A stretch of DNA of 64,000 nt from CANJBX01 sp035556735 (GCA_035556735.1 DATMFF010000004.1:1-64000), one strand, 5' to 3'; positions 23,778 to 32,862 are shown, numbered from the stretch's first letter. Notes: generated by a model not told the origin, from the letters alone. Made by a program: numbers and translations.

Positions 23778-24941
23778 TCAGCGTGGCGCCGGGGTAGCCC
23801 ACGTCCGCAAGTGTGCTGCGACATCGTCGTCACGAAACGCCGGTCCGGCGAAAGCACCGACTCCGTCGGACGTGGCCGGTTCGGTCCGCCACTCTCCGAA
23901 CACGCGATCATAGATGTCGGGCCGGAACACGGCCTTTGCACCCGTCGTCAGTTCCGGCGACAGCGGCGCCTGGCCCCAGCGGACCATCTGCGCATAGAGC
24001 CAGGCCGCGTGCGAGGGATTCGGACGCGCCGCACCCTCCCGCGCGATGCGGAAATAGTTGTCGCTGGCGTGAACGTCGCCGCCGCGCGCGTAGGTCAGCC
24101 GGCCGTCCAGGGTCCGACGGATCACCTCCGGTCCGACCCCGACACGATTGGGCGCGGCAAGCAGCGCGCAGACTTCGTCGCGGTTGCCGGCAGCCTCGAC
24201 GAATTCGCCGGCGCGCGCGAGCGCTCGCAACAGCCGGGCGAGCGTCTCCCCGTTCTCGTCGGCCCAGACCTGACGCACCGCCAGCACCTTTTCGCTCATT
24301 GATGCGACGATGTCGGCTCCCGCGTGCAGGATACGTCCGATATCGAGATCGACCGCGACGGAGTTCCACGGTGCCCCGACGCAAAATCCATCGACGTGCT
24401 TGTTGGCGAGCGAGTCGACCATATAAGGCGGGGGCAGCACGACGAGGTGCACGTCCTCGTCAGGATTGACGCCGGCGGCGGCCATCCAGAAACGCAGCAG
24501 GTAGTTATGCGCCGAGTAGGGGAAGGTCATGCCGAACGTCAGCGGCGTCTCGCCGCGCGTCTTGCGCGAGGCCACGAGCCGAGCCAGCGCCTGTGCCGAG
24601 CGCATCGGATCGTCGAGTCCGTCCGGGGCTTCGGCCAAGAGTGCGTTGTAAAGCCATGGTGATACGGTGACGGCGTTGCCGTTGGTTGCGAGCGTGAACG
24701 GAGCTACGATCGGAACCTTCACGTGCCCAAGTCCGAGACTCGATGCGATTGCCACCGGCGCCAGCAGGTGCGCGGCATCGAACAGCCCGATGTTGAGCTT
24801 GTCGCGTACGTTCGACCACGACACCTCGCGGACGAGCTCGACGTCGAGGCCTTCGGCCGCGCAAAAGCCCTTGTCCGCCGCCACCAGCAGCGCAACCGCG
24901 TCGCACAAGGGGATGAAGCCGATGCGAAGCCGCGTGGTCAT
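23778..24941 (-). CDS. nasS: NasS-type cytoplasmic nitrate/nitrite sensor
   Basis: A 387-residue protein of the NrtA/CmpA family, starting directly with RIGFIPLCDAVALLVAADKG and lacking any signal peptide, so cytoplasmic. Shared landmarks with NrtA include ATNGNAVTV, FPYSAHNYLLRFWMAAAGV and GFCVGAPWNSVAV. In known systems NasS holds NasT inactive until nitrate or nitrite binds NasS. The start overlaps the nasT stop as ATGA, indicating coupled translation and a fixed ratio of the two proteins. The order nasT-nasS matches Paracoccus. Confidence 0.93.
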   Translation of the reverse strand: MTTRLRIGFIPLCDAVALLVAADKGFCAAEGLDVELVREVSWSNVRDKLNIGLFDAAHLLAPVAIASSLGLGHVKVPIVAPFTLATNGNAVTVSPWLYNALLAEAPDGLDDPMRSAQALARLVASRKTRGETPLTFGMTFPYSAHNYLLRFWMAAAGVNPDEDVHLVVLPPPYMVDSLANKHVDGFCVGAPWNSVAVDLDIGRILHAGADIVASMSEKVLAVRQVWADENGETLARLLRALARAGEFVEAAGNRDEVCALLAAPNRVGVGPEVIRRTLDGRLTYARGGDVHASDNYFRIAREGAARPNPSHAAWLYAQMVRWGQAPLSPELTTGAKAVFRPDIYDRVFGEWRTEPATSDGVGAFAGPAFRDDDVAAHLRTWATPAPR

Positions 24942-25528
24942 TTGAGCAGGTCCGCTGCGGTGACGATCGACTGGGCGATCTCGGCGATCTTCTTGTTCTC
25001 GTTCATCGCCGTCTTGCGCATCAAGGCGTACGCCTGTTCTTCGCTCAGGTTCTTGGCCTTCATCAGGATTCCCTTGGCGCGATCGATGATCTTGCGGTCT
25101 TCGAGCGCGGTCTTCGCGCGATCGAGTTCGGTCTGCAGCTTGGAGAACGCATTGAAGCGCGAGATGGTGAGATCGAGAATGTACTTGATGCGCTCTTTCT
25201 TGAGCCCGTCGACGATATAAGCGGAAACCCCAGCGTCCACGGACGCCTGGATCGATGCCGCATCGCTGCTGTCGACGAACATCGCGATGGGCCGCTTCAC
25301 GATGCGGCTGACCTGAAACATCTGCTCCAGCACATCGCGATTCGGATTTTCCAGATCGATCAGAATGACGTCTGGATCGGCCGTATGAATCCGGGCGAGC
25401 AGGTTGGTGGTTTCGTCGATTCGCACGACCTGTGTGAACCCGGCCTCGCGCAGACCGTCTTGCAGGATGGCCGCGCGAATCGGATTCTCGTCGACGATCG
25501 CGATCTTGAGGCTTGCTGATTGGTCCAT
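24938..25528 (-). CDS. nasT: NasT ANTAR antiterminator with receiver domain
   Basis: A 196-residue protein. Residues 8-120 are a response-regulator receiver-like domain (IAIVDENPIRAAILQDGL, VILIDLENPN). Residues 130-190 are the ANTAR RNA-binding domain (DRAKGILMKAKNLSEEQAYA). NasT binds double hairpins in nascent leaders and prevents termination when released by NasS. Two fitting hairpin pairs occur in this window, before nrtA and before the redox operon. Ribosome binding site upstream is weak. It heads the nasTS pair. Confidence 0.95.
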   Translation of the reverse strand: MDQSASLKIAIVDENPIRAAILQDGLREAGFTQVVRIDETTNLLARIHTADPDVILIDLENPNRDVLEQMFQVSRIVKRPIAMFVDSSDAASIQASVDAGVSAYIVDGLKKERIKYILDLTISRFNAFSKLQTELDRAKTALEDRKIIDRAKGILMKAKNLSEEQAYALMRKTAMNENKKIAEIAQSIVTAADLLK

Positions 25529-25618
25529 CGAAACGAGAGCGGCCGTTCTTATCGCCTTACCGGTCGGTACACGGGTTCATGAAGCCGCAGGATGAGCGCT
25601 ATCGTCAACGGGCGACGC

Positions 25619-25641
25619 AGTATAGACTCATAACATAGTTA
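25619..25641 (-). promoter_or_regulatory. Possible nasTS promoter with small inverted repeat
   Basis: On the minus strand TATACT (25619-25624) is a good -10 box about 90 bases before the nasT start. TAACTATGTTA, an inverted repeat TAAC-N3-GTTA, lies at 25631-25641 where a regulator could overlap the promoter. I see no convincing -35 at normal spacing. Confidence 0.35.
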
Positions 25642-25806
25642 CGGGGGCAAGCCGCCTCGAAATCGCGGCGCGCCGAGGGTCAGGTGCGACATGTTGGACA
25701 ATGCCCACGAGCTATTGACGCGGGTTGGGCTGCTTCATATGGTCCGCCGCCCAATGAGCCGCGGGTTGCGCGCCGGGATTTTTCGCCTTCATATTCGGAC
25801 CGTTCC

Positions 25807-26268
25807 ATGACGCTCACCGATCTCGTTGCGCCGCAGGCGGTCATTCCCTCGCTCAAGGCGAACAGCAAGAAACAGGCGCTGCAGGAAATTGCTGCGAAGG
25901 CGAGCGCACTGAGCGAATGCTCTGAACGCGAAATCTTCGATGTCCTGATGCAGCGCGAGAAGCTCGGCTCGACGGCGATCGGCAACGGCATCGCCATTCC
26001 GCACGGCAAGCTCGCCAAGCTTAATCGGCTTTTCGGATTATGCGCGCGGCTCGATCGGCCGATCGATTTCGACGCGCTCGACGGCCAGCCGGTCGATCTG
26101 ATCTTCGTGCTGCTCGCGCCGGAAGGCGCCGGCGCCGATCATCTCAAGGCGCTGGCACGAATCGCTCGGATGCTGCGCGATGCCGAACTCGCCAACAAGC
26201 TGCGGGATGCCCGCGATGCGGAAGCGATCTACGCGGTGCTCGCGATGCCTACGCCCGTCGGCGGATAG
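25807..26268 (+). CDS. ptsN: PTS IIA-like nitrogen regulatory protein PtsN
   Basis: A 153-residue EIIA-Ntr domain. The phosphorylated His is in GNGIAIPHGKL, and the core DLIFVLLAPEGAGADHLKAL is typical. It ends the nitrogen phosphotransferase relay and adjusts nitrogen and potassium responses. The start is ATG 25807 (MTLTDLV), the usual family N-terminus, although the frame is open upstream. In many relatives it follows rpoN and hpf; here neither is present and it stands divergent from nasT. Confidence 0.95.
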   Translation: MTLTDLVAPQAVIPSLKANSKKQALQEIAAKASALSECSEREIFDVLMQREKLGSTAIGNGIAIPHGKLAKLNRLFGLCARLDRPIDFDALDGQPVDLIFVLLAPEGAGADHLKALARIARMLRDAELANKLRDARDAEAIYAVLAMPTPVGG

Positions 26269-26300
26269 CGGCTTTCTTTGGAAGAATTCCCGGAGTGAGT

Positions 26301-26328
26301 GATCCGGCGCGCGCCACGCGCGGGCCGG
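26301..26328. terminator. Hairpin between convergent ptsN and DUF1150 genes
   Basis: CCGGC (26304-26308) pairs with GCCGG (26324-26328), with an inner CGCG/CGCG stem and one mismatch. No T tract follows on either strand, so termination by this hairpin is only suggested by position. Confidence 0.35.
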
Positions 26329-26337
26329 ACCGGTTCT

Positions 26338-26616
26338 TCAGTGCACGCTCACCGTCTCGAGCTCGTTGCTCCAGGCGTTGGCGACCGCGGCCTCGCGGCT
26401 GTCGGTCAGCATGATCGGAGTTCCGTCCGCCGAATGCAGGACGAACAGCTCCAGCCCCGGTGCAATCTCGGGCGCCTGCGGAAACATAGCCTGGACATCC
26501 TCGGAGCGGATCGGCGTGACATAAGCGATCCGGCCGTCGCCTAGGCGAGCAAGCGCCTCGGGAGTGATCACGGGTCGTGCGTTGTTTTCGCCGGTCATAT
26601 CGTTCTGGCTAGGCAT
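26338..26616 (-). CDS. DUF1150 family small protein
   Basis: A 92-residue protein of the alphaproteobacterial DUF1150 family (VITPEALARLGDGRIAYVTPIRSE, then LFVLHSADGTPIMLTDSREAA). The start is ATG 26616 (MPSQND), with AAGGAG upstream; an ATG six codons later is possible. It follows the small heat shock gene by 50 bases, the usual arrangement for this family, so co-induction by heat is likely. Molecular function is unknown. Confidence 0.88.
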   Translation of the reverse strand: MPSQNDMTGENNARPVITPEALARLGDGRIAYVTPIRSEDVQAMFPQAPEIAPGLELFVLHSADGTPIMLTDSREAAVANAWSNELETVSVH

Positions 26617-26666
26617 GGTCCTCGACTCCTTATTTCTAGAACTGCGTCGAGACCTCTGAGGTTGCA

Positions 26667-27092
26667 TCAGTCGTGCTCATTTATTGCAATCGTCCTGGCG
26701 AGCCGTTCCGGTTCCGGACGTACCAGATCGATCGACAGCAACCCGTTCTTCAAGTCTGCGCTCATCACCTGCATCCCATCCGCCAGCACGAAGGTGCGCT
26801 GGAATTGGCGCGCGGCAATGCCGCGATGCAGGTATTGCCGCGTCTTGTCGTCCTGCTGGCGCCCACGGATGACGAGCTGGCTTTCCTCGACGGTGACGTC
26901 GAGCTGCTCGCGGGTGAAGCCGGCGACGGCCAGCGTGATACGCAGGCACTCCGGCGTCTTCTCGCCGCGGCTGATCCGCTCGATGTTGTAGGGCGGGTAT
27001 CCATCGGCGCCCTTGGCGACGCGGTCGAGCAGACGCTCGATCTCGTCGAAGCCGAGCAGGAATGGACTTGAAAGCGACGGGACACGCGACAT
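26667..27092 (-). CDS. Small heat shock protein, Hsp20/alpha-crystallin family
   Basis: A 141-residue chaperone. The alpha-crystallin domain spans about 35-130, with LRITLAVAGFTREQLDVTVE, LVIRGRQ, and the FQRTFVLADGMQVMSADLKNGLL segment. It resembles IbpA/HspA-type rhizobial proteins that hold unfolding proteins as large oligomers. A heat-shock type promoter is visible upstream (27188-27216). It is followed by the DUF1150 gene. Confidence 0.95.
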   Translation of the reverse strand: MSRVPSLSSPFLLGFDEIERLLDRVAKGADGYPPYNIERISRGEKTPECLRITLAVAGFTREQLDVTVEESQLVIRGRQQDDKTRQYLHRGIAARQFQRTFVLADGMQVMSADLKNGLLSIDLVRPEPERLARTIAINEHD

Positions 27093-27187
27093 GGTCTCAA
27101 AGCCCTCTTCAGCGACTTTGGTGGGCCCTTGCGGCGCCCCGATCCGGGCAAGGCGCGAAACTGCCGTCCTTCACCGGATCGCGCTTA

Positions 27188-27216
27188 ATATGGGAGCTGC
27201 CGGTAAATGGTTCAAG
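27188..27216 (-). promoter_or_regulatory. RpoH (sigma32) type promoter of the hsp20 gene
   Basis: Minus strand CTTGAA (27211-27216), 16 bases, CCCATAT (27188-27194). This fits heat-shock promoters (CTTGAA, then CCCAT-type box) with slightly long spacing. It lies 96 bases before the start codon. Just upstream is a 7-bp hairpin GCCGGCG/CGCCGGC (27221-27238), probably ending the preceding 2OG oxygenase transcript. Confidence 0.6.
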
Positions 27217-27313
27217 AATGCCGGCGGGGACGCCGGCAGCCGATTAAATTGAACATTAACAAAGGGATGGCCCGGGGACACAAACGCGCGTGGCTGCCGT
27301 GATGCTCGCGGCC

Positions 27314-28105
27314 TTACCGGCGCACGGCGTTGCGCGCTTCGTTGAGCACGAAGTTGCCGAGGCGCTTGCCGCGATTGCGGAAGAAGCGCAGCGGGCCGGC
27401 GTCCACGAAATAGGTGAGCAGAATGCTGTCGCGGGTGTCGACCTCAGCCCCGACCGGGTCGGCGGAATGCCATGTGTTGTCCCCCACTGCGAAGGCGTAG
27501 CCCGTGTTGGGCGCGAAACGCATCTGCTTCACCTTGGGCAGAGATCCGTCGGGCAAGCGATCGTGGAAGATCGTTCCGATGTGCGTCGCGTTGGCGTCGC
27601 GTGGCAGATAGAGCTGCACGGTGATGCCTTTCCAGCGCGTGTCGGTGTGCGGTGTGATGCGATAGCCTGGAATGTCGCGCGTGAGCACCGGGATCGGATA
27701 CATGCCGACCGTGCGGAAGTCGCTGCCGAAGCGACGCTCCAGGCCGGGCGCGAGCGCACCGATCAACGCGTCGCGCACCTGCGGTGATGTGAGCGCTTTG
27801 CCGACCTTGTTCCACAGCGTCTTCTTCGCGGAGGGCAGGTGGCGGATGTACTCGGGAAACAGATCGATCTTGACCCGGGTCGAGCTTCCATCCTCGCGCA
27901 GGTTGCCGCCGTTGCGGCCGGGCAGCGCCCGATAGTCGGACGCCTTGGGCATCAGTTCGACCATGGCCGCATAGACGTCGTCGGGAAACACGCGCTCGAA
28001 CTCGAGATGATAGAACGGCCGCTCGAAGCGGCGGGCCGCCTCCAGGTTGGCCACGATCTCGTCGATCAGCGCCTCTATTGCGGATTTTTCCGTGCGCGCG
28101 AGCAT
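27314..28105 (-). CDS. 2-oxoglutarate/Fe(II) oxygenase family protein
   Basis: A 263-residue protein. The double-stranded beta helix part shows the iron-binding HxD in ITPHTDTRW and the distal His in GDNTWHSADP. This identifies a 2OG-Fe(II) oxygenase related to prolyl hydroxylases, but the substrate is not predictable. The N-terminal half (EFERVFPDDVYAAMVELMP) is typical of sugar- or capsule-linked members. It stands alone, between the tRNA gene and the hsp20 promoter, on the same strand as both. Confidence 0.8.
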   Translation of the reverse strand: MLARTEKSAIEALIDEIVANLEAARRFERPFYHLEFERVFPDDVYAAMVELMPKASDYRALPGRNGGNLREDGSSTRVKIDLFPEYIRHLPSAKKTLWNKVGKALTSPQVRDALIGALAPGLERRFGSDFRTVGMYPIPVLTRDIPGYRITPHTDTRWKGITVQLYLPRDANATHIGTIFHDRLPDGSLPKVKQMRFAPNTGYAFAVGDNTWHSADPVGAEVDTRDSILLTYFVDAGPLRFFRNRGKRLGNFVLNEARNAVRR

Positions 28106-28232
28106 GTCGGTACCTTTGCTCTGAAGCGATGCGGTTGGACGCGAAGTCCCGGATTGTCACGAATTCGGCGAGGGGCGGTCAAGCAACGAACCTCGCTGGC
28201 CGCCCCGGGACTGTGCATTGCCGGAGGGGAAG

Positions 28233-28308
28233 TGGTGGAGCCAGGGGGAGTCGAACCCCCGACCTCGTGAATGCCATTCACGCGCTCTCCCAACTGAGCT
28301 ATGGCCCC
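28233..28308 (-). tRNA. tRNA-Ala (anticodon GGC)
   Basis: 76 bases on the minus strand with encoded CCA (28233-28235). The acceptor arm is GGGGCCA with TGGCTCC, the D arm contains AGCTCAGTTGGGAGAGC, the anticodon loop is ATGGCAT in a CGTGA/TCACG stem, and the T arm contains GGTTCGACTCC. The G3-T pair of the acceptor is a G-U wobble typical of tRNA-Ala. Confidence 0.97.
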
Positions 28309-28432
28309 GACCGGCTCACGCGGGGTTGGGCACCGCGTGGATGTCGTTCAACTATCAGCGTGCGAGGCGACGTACAACTGTTTACCGCGCCACGCCAGCG
28401 ATTTGGAGGGGACGCCCACCCCGCCGGACCGC

Positions 28433-28840
28433 TCAGCTTTCCTCTTCGTCGGCGATGTCGCCGCCGATGATTTCGCTGACGTCGGTGTCCTCTTCCTCCT
28501 GCTCTTCGATGAACGGCTCCTCGTCGCCGTCCTCGATATCCTCGCCGGTGTCGACATCATCTCCGACATCGGCGTCGGCCACCGCCGACTTCTTGCCCTG
28601 CTGCTCGGCGTCGGCCTCCTCGAGGGAGATCAACTCTGCTTCCTGCGGCTCGGGGACTTCAACCTCGGGGGCGCGAGCGGCCGCTGCGCGCGCCTGGTCA
28701 GGCCGCGCCCGCGTCACGACGGGGATCACCTCGAAGACCGTGCCGCAGGACGGGCACACGGGGGGTGTCTTGCTGAGGTCGTAGAACTTTGCGCCGCAAC
28801 TGGCGCAGAGACGCTTCGTGCCAAGCTCGGGTTTCGCCAC
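28433..28840 (-). CDS. TIGR02300 family zinc-ribbon acidic protein
   Basis: A 135-residue protein. The N-terminus AKPELGTKRLCASCGAKFYD and CPSCG give two CxxC pairs for one zinc. The C-terminal half is very acidic (runs of Glu and Asp). This is the conserved alphaproteobacterial TIGR02300 family found next to aroA; function is unknown. I chose GTG 28840 because the family begins M-AKPELGTKR; an in-frame TTG three codons earlier is possible. It is divergent from aroA. Confidence 0.9.
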   Translation of the reverse strand: MAKPELGTKRLCASCGAKFYDLSKTPPVCPSCGTVFEVIPVVTRARPDQARAAAARAPEVEVPEPQEAELISLEEADAEQQGKKSAVADADVGDDVDTGEDIEDGDEEPFIEEQEEEDTDVSEIIGGDIADEEES

Positions 28841-28987
28841 CGTGCCCAATCCTCGAAATCGATTGAAAAAGGGCCTTCCCCTTGGCTTTTCGCGGGGCGG
28901 CTGTCAATAGCTGGCGTCAGGTTCGGAAAACACAAGCTGTCCAAGCGGATGGCGAGCCGCCCAGTCGCATGGTAGGAGGGCGCCGCC

Positions 28988-30319
28988 ATGCATGACGCAA
29001 CCCCTCGGCCGATGATCGCCCAGCGCGGTGGTGCCCTCACCGGGCATGTGCGCGCGCCCGGTGACAAGTCCATTTCGCACCGGGCCCTCATTATTGCCGC
29101 CTTTGCGGTGGGCCGCACCCGCATCACCGGCTTGCTCGAGGGGGAGGACGTGCTCAACACCGGCAAGGTGCTGCGCGTCCTCGGCGCGCGCGTCGAGCGT
29201 ATCGGCGAGGGCGATTGGGAGGTCCATGGCGTCGGCGTATCGGGCTTTGCGCAGCCGCAGTCGACGCTCGATTTCGGCAACTCGGGCACCGGCTGCCGAT
29301 TGATGATGGGGGCCGTGGTCGGTTGCCCCGTGACGGCGACTTTTGATGGCGACGCCTCGTTGCGCAAGCGGCCGATGCAGCGGGTGCTCGAGCCGCTGAT
29401 CCGCATGGGCGCGCGCGCCACCGCGGTCGCGGAAGGCGGCAGGCTGCCGGTGACGCTAGCGGGTGCGCGCGATCCGATCCCGATCGTCTACGAGCCGCCC
29501 GCCGCCTCGGCCCAACTCAAATCCGCGGTCCTTCTCGCCGGTCTCGGCGCCCCGGGGGCGACCACCGTGATCGAGAAGGAGGCCACGCGCGATCACACCG
29601 AGCGCATGCTCCGCCACTTCGGGGCCGAGGTGACGGTCGAGGTCGCCGGGACTGGCCGACGTATCACGCTGATCGGCCAGCCTGAGCTGGTGCCTGCCGA
29701 CGTGGTCGTTCCAGCCGATCCGTCCTCGGCCGCCTTTGCACTGGTCGCCGCGCTGATCGTGCCCGGATCCGAATTGATCATCGAGAGCGTCATGACCAAC
29801 CCGTTGCGGGCCGGCCTGTTCGAGACGCTGCGGGAGATGGGTGCGTCGATCGAGACGATCGCCGCACGCACCGAAGGTGGCGAGGGCATGGCGGATCTGC
29901 GCGTGAGGTACTCGCCGCTCCGCGGCGTCGAAGTGCCCGCGCCGCGTGCGCCAACGATGATCGATGAGTACCCGATCCTGGCCGTGGCGGCGGCTTGCGC
30001 CGAGGGCACCACGATCATGCGGGGCCTGAACGAACTGCGCGTAAAGGAGTCCGATCGGCTGGCGGCGACTGCCGACATGCTGCGAGTCAACGGCGTCGCA
30101 GTGGAAGTGGTCGGCGACGACCTGATCGTGCATGGAAAAGGGCGCCCGCCCGGAGGCGGCACCGTCGCCACCCACATGGATCATCGCATGGCCATGTCGG
30201 CGCTGGTGATGGGCCTCGCCAGCGAACGACCGGTGCGGGCCGACGACACCGCGTTCATCGCCACCAGCTTCCCGACCTTCGTTCCCATGATGCGCAGCCT
30301 CGGCGCCCAATTCGACTAG
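28988..30319 (+). CDS. aroA: 3-phosphoshikimate 1-carboxyvinyltransferase (EPSP synthase)
   Basis: A 443-residue enzyme that joins phosphoenolpyruvate to shikimate 3-phosphate in aromatic amino acid synthesis. Landmarks: VRAPGDKSISHRALI at the N-terminus, LDFGNSGTGCRLMMG, and NELRVKESDRLAA. The residues around LDFGNSGTG are those of the class II, alphaproteobacterial type (Ala where class I has Gly near SGT cannot be judged without alignment). GGAGGG precedes the ATG. It heads a plus-strand run continuing with cmk. Confidence 0.97.
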   Translation: MHDATPRPMIAQRGGALTGHVRAPGDKSISHRALIIAAFAVGRTRITGLLEGEDVLNTGKVLRVLGARVERIGEGDWEVHGVGVSGFAQPQSTLDFGNSGTGCRLMMGAVVGCPVTATFDGDASLRKRPMQRVLEPLIRMGARATAVAEGGRLPVTLAGARDPIPIVYEPPAASAQLKSAVLLAGLGAPGATTVIEKEATRDHTERMLRHFGAEVTVEVAGTGRRITLIGQPELVPADVVVPADPSSAAFALVAALIVPGSELIIESVMTNPLRAGLFETLREMGASIETIAARTEGGEGMADLRVRYSPLRGVEVPAPRAPTMIDEYPILAVAAACAEGTTIMRGLNELRVKESDRLAATADMLRVNGVAVEVVGDDLIVHGKGRPPGGGTVATHMDHRMAMSALVMGLASERPVRADDTAFIATSFPTFVPMMRSLGAQFD

Positions 30320-30362
30320 GCGGAAGATCGATGCGCACGGCGGCCAATTCGGGAGCTTGCGG

Positions 30363-30989
30363 GTGATCATCGCGATCGACGGCCCCGCCGCATCCGGCAA
30401 AGGCACTCTCGGCAAGCGCCTGGCGGCCCATTATGGCCTGCGCCACCTCGACACCGGGTTGATCTATCGGGCGGTCGCCCTCACCGTGATCGAGGCAGGG
30501 CACCGCCTCGACGACACGGCGCAGGCGGTCACGGCCGCGACGGCGCTCGATGTCGGGCGCCTGGGTGATCCCGAGCTCAAGAGCGCGAAGGTCAGCGAGG
30601 CCGCGTCCATCGTGTCGGCAATTCCGCAGGTGCGCGCAGCCTTGCTCGCGTTCCAGAAGGATTTTGCGGCGCGACCGCCCGGCGCCGTGCTCGATGGGCG
30701 CGACATCGGCACCGTGATCTGCCCGGATGCCGACGTGAAGATCTTCGTGACGGCCTCGCCGGAGGTGCGGGCACGTCGGCGCTTCCTCGAACTGCGGGCG
30801 AGCCATTCCGAAGTGAGCGAGGAGGAAATCCTCGCCGACATCCTGCGCCGCGACGAGCGCGACCGCTCGCGCGCGACGGCGCCGCTCAAGCCGGCGGCCG
30901 ACGCCCATGTGCTCGACACCACCGATCTCGACATCGACGGTGTGCTGCGGGCTGCCATCGACATTGTCGAACGGCACCGACGCAGGTGA
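30363..30989 (+). CDS. cmk: Cytidylate kinase
   Basis: A 208-residue kinase that phosphorylates CMP and dCMP. Walker A is DGPAASGKGT; LDTGLIYRAVAL and GRDIGTVICPDADVKIFV are typical, as is the lid RRDERDRSRATAPL. The start is GTG 30363 with GGGAG seven bases upstream, giving the family-typical IIAIDGPAASGKG beginning. It lies 43 bases after aroA. In relatives it is followed directly by rpsA; here a flavin monooxygenase gene intervenes. Confidence 0.96.
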   Translation: MIIAIDGPAASGKGTLGKRLAAHYGLRHLDTGLIYRAVALTVIEAGHRLDDTAQAVTAATALDVGRLGDPELKSAKVSEAASIVSAIPQVRAALLAFQKDFAARPPGAVLDGRDIGTVICPDADVKIFVTASPEVRARRRFLELRASHSEVSEEEILADILRRDERDRSRATAPLKPAADAHVLDTTDLDIDGVLRAAIDIVERHRRR

Positions 30990-31124
30990 CGGCGCGTCCT
31001 GTCCGCGCGGGAATGCTACGAATAGCTCTCGGTTAGCGGGCCCGGCTTCATACTCCCCGAAACCAACGACGCCGGACCACTCGGAGACCATTCGGTGTCC
31101 ACTGTCCGGGCTGGGGAGGACGGC

Positions 31125-32750
31125 ATGCGCGACGACGTCAGCTCCGACCATCCAGTGTTGATCGCCGGCGGGGGACTCGTCGGCCTGTCGACCGCGATGT
31201 TCCTCGCGCAGCAGGGCGTCTCCTCGCTCGCGATCGAGCGGCTGCGCGGCGGCTCGCCGTTTCCGCGCGCCGCGCATTTCCACATGCGCACGCTCGAACT
31301 GTTCCGTCAGGCCGGAATAGAAGACGACGTCATCCGCCGGTCGAACGAGGAGTTCCTGCCTGAAGGCGCGATTGTCGCCATGGACAGCCTCGCCGGCAGG
31401 AAGCTGGCCGACATCATCGGCAGCCTCAATGCCGGCGTCGAGGCGGTCAGTCCCTGCAAGCGGCTGTTCATCACGCAGCCGGGTCTCGAGCCGATTCTGC
31501 GGCGGCGCGCGGAGACCGCGGGCGCGCAGGTGCTCGAGGGGCACGAGATCGTCGCCCTCGCCCAGGATGGCGATAGCGTCACCGTCACCGCCCGCAACAC
31601 CGACACCGGCGCCGAGCGCAGGTTTCGCGGGAAGTACCTCGTCGGCGCCGATGGTGCGCACAGCAAGGTGCGTGAGCTGCTCGGCATTCCGTTCGACGGG
31701 CGCGGCGTCTTCTCCAACAGCATCACGATCTATTTCCGCGCCGACCTCGCACCGCAGATGCTCGGCAAGCCCATCAGCGTCATCTACATCAACAACTCCA
31801 AGTTCGGCGGGTTCTTCCGGCTCGACAAGGACTGCCAGGGCGGCTTCCTAGTGGTGAACACCGTTGGCGACCCCAAGACCAATCCAAAGGCCGCGCATGC
31901 GGCGGCCGAGGACACCAGCGAGGCGCGACTCGTCGACTGGGTGCGGATCGGCGCCGGCGTTCCCGACCTGGACGTCAAGATCACCGGCGTGGCGCGCTGG
32001 CGGGCGACCTCGGACGTGGCGCGCTCGTTCCAGAGCGGGCGGGTGTTCCTGGCGGGCGATGCGGCGCATCTGATGCCGCCCAACGGCGGCTTTGGCGGCA
32101 ACACGGGTGTGCACGACGCTCACAACCTCGCCTGGAAGCTTGCTTACGTGCTCAAGGGGCTGGCCGGGCCCGGCCTAGCCGACACGTATGACGCCGAGCG
32201 CCGCCCGGCGAGCAGGTTCACCGTCGAGCAGGCCTACTCCCGCTACGTCACGCGCACCGCGACCTATCTCGGCGCGACCGATTTCGAGCCGCTGGCGCAC
32301 GATTTCAACATCGAGATCGGCTACCTGTACCGCTCGGCGGCGGTGGCGTCCGCGACGGGCGACGGACCGCTGCACGAAGATCCGAGGCAGGCGCGCGGGC
32401 GGCCAGGCTCGCGCGCCGCGCACGTTTGGCTCGAGCGCGACGGTCAACGCATGTCCTCGCTCGACCTGTTCGGGGGCGCGTTCGTGCTGATGGCGGGATC
32501 GGAGGGCGCGTCCTGGCGCGCGGCCGCTGCGAAGGCCGCATCGGAGCTTGGATCGCCGATCGTCTGCCATGTGGTGGGAGCCGACCTGCGCGACCCGGAG
32601 GGCCGGTTCGAGATGAGTTACGGCCTCGCCCCGGCCGGCGCGGTGCTGGTCCGCCCCGATGGATTTGTCGGCTGGCAGGCGACCGAGCCCCCCGTCGACC
32701 CCGCCGAGGCCCTGGCGCGGGCGCTGGGGCGGATTTTGTCGAGGTCATGA
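31125..32750 (+). CDS. FAD-dependent aromatic-ring monooxygenase family protein
   Basis: A 541-residue class A flavoprotein monooxygenase (PheA/TfdB/MhpA family). The dinucleotide motif is IAGGGLVGLSTAMFLAQQG, the DG motif is LVGADGAHSKVRELLG, and the GD motif is FLAGDAAHLMPPNGGFGGN. The C-terminal thioredoxin-like part ends GAVLVRPDGFVGWQA, usual for phenol hydroxylase relatives. It likely hydroxylates an aromatic compound with NAD(P)H; substrate unknown. GGGGAGG precedes ATG 31125; a GTG ten codons earlier is possible. It interrupts the usual cmk-rpsA neighbourhood. Confidence 0.88.
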   Translation: MRDDVSSDHPVLIAGGGLVGLSTAMFLAQQGVSSLAIERLRGGSPFPRAAHFHMRTLELFRQAGIEDDVIRRSNEEFLPEGAIVAMDSLAGRKLADIIGSLNAGVEAVSPCKRLFITQPGLEPILRRRAETAGAQVLEGHEIVALAQDGDSVTVTARNTDTGAERRFRGKYLVGADGAHSKVRELLGIPFDGRGVFSNSITIYFRADLAPQMLGKPISVIYINNSKFGGFFRLDKDCQGGFLVVNTVGDPKTNPKAAHAAAEDTSEARLVDWVRIGAGVPDLDVKITGVARWRATSDVARSFQSGRVFLAGDAAHLMPPNGGFGGNTGVHDAHNLAWKLAYVLKGLAGPGLADTYDAERRPASRFTVEQAYSRYVTRTATYLGATDFEPLAHDFNIEIGYLYRSAAVASATGDGPLHEDPRQARGRPGSRAAHVWLERDGQRMSSLDLFGGAFVLMAGSEGASWRAAAAKAASELGSPIVCHVVGADLRDPEGRFEMSYGLAPAGAVLVRPDGFVGWQATEPPVDPAEALARALGRILSRS

Positions 32751-32782
32751 GGGCACTTGGCGCACCCCGCGACGCTCCGCCC

Positions 32783-32811
32783 TTGCCCGTTCCGGGCCCA
32801 TTGGCTATATC
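32783..32811 (+). promoter_or_regulatory. Sigma70-type promoter candidate for rpsA
   Basis: TTGCCC (32783-32788), exactly 17 bases, then TATATC (32806-32811). It lies inside the 318-base gap before rpsA and would give an untranslated leader of about 250 bases. Confidence 0.5.
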
Positions 32812-32862
32812 CTCGCCGGTCCGGTCGCCTTCGCGCCAGCGAGGCCGTCCGTGCGGGCCGAC

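Noticed and set aside
27093..27187. A ROSE or fourU RNA thermometer before hsp20
   Set aside because: Expected in rhizobial small heat shock genes, but I cannot find a convincing stem sequestering the ribosome site with the conserved elements.
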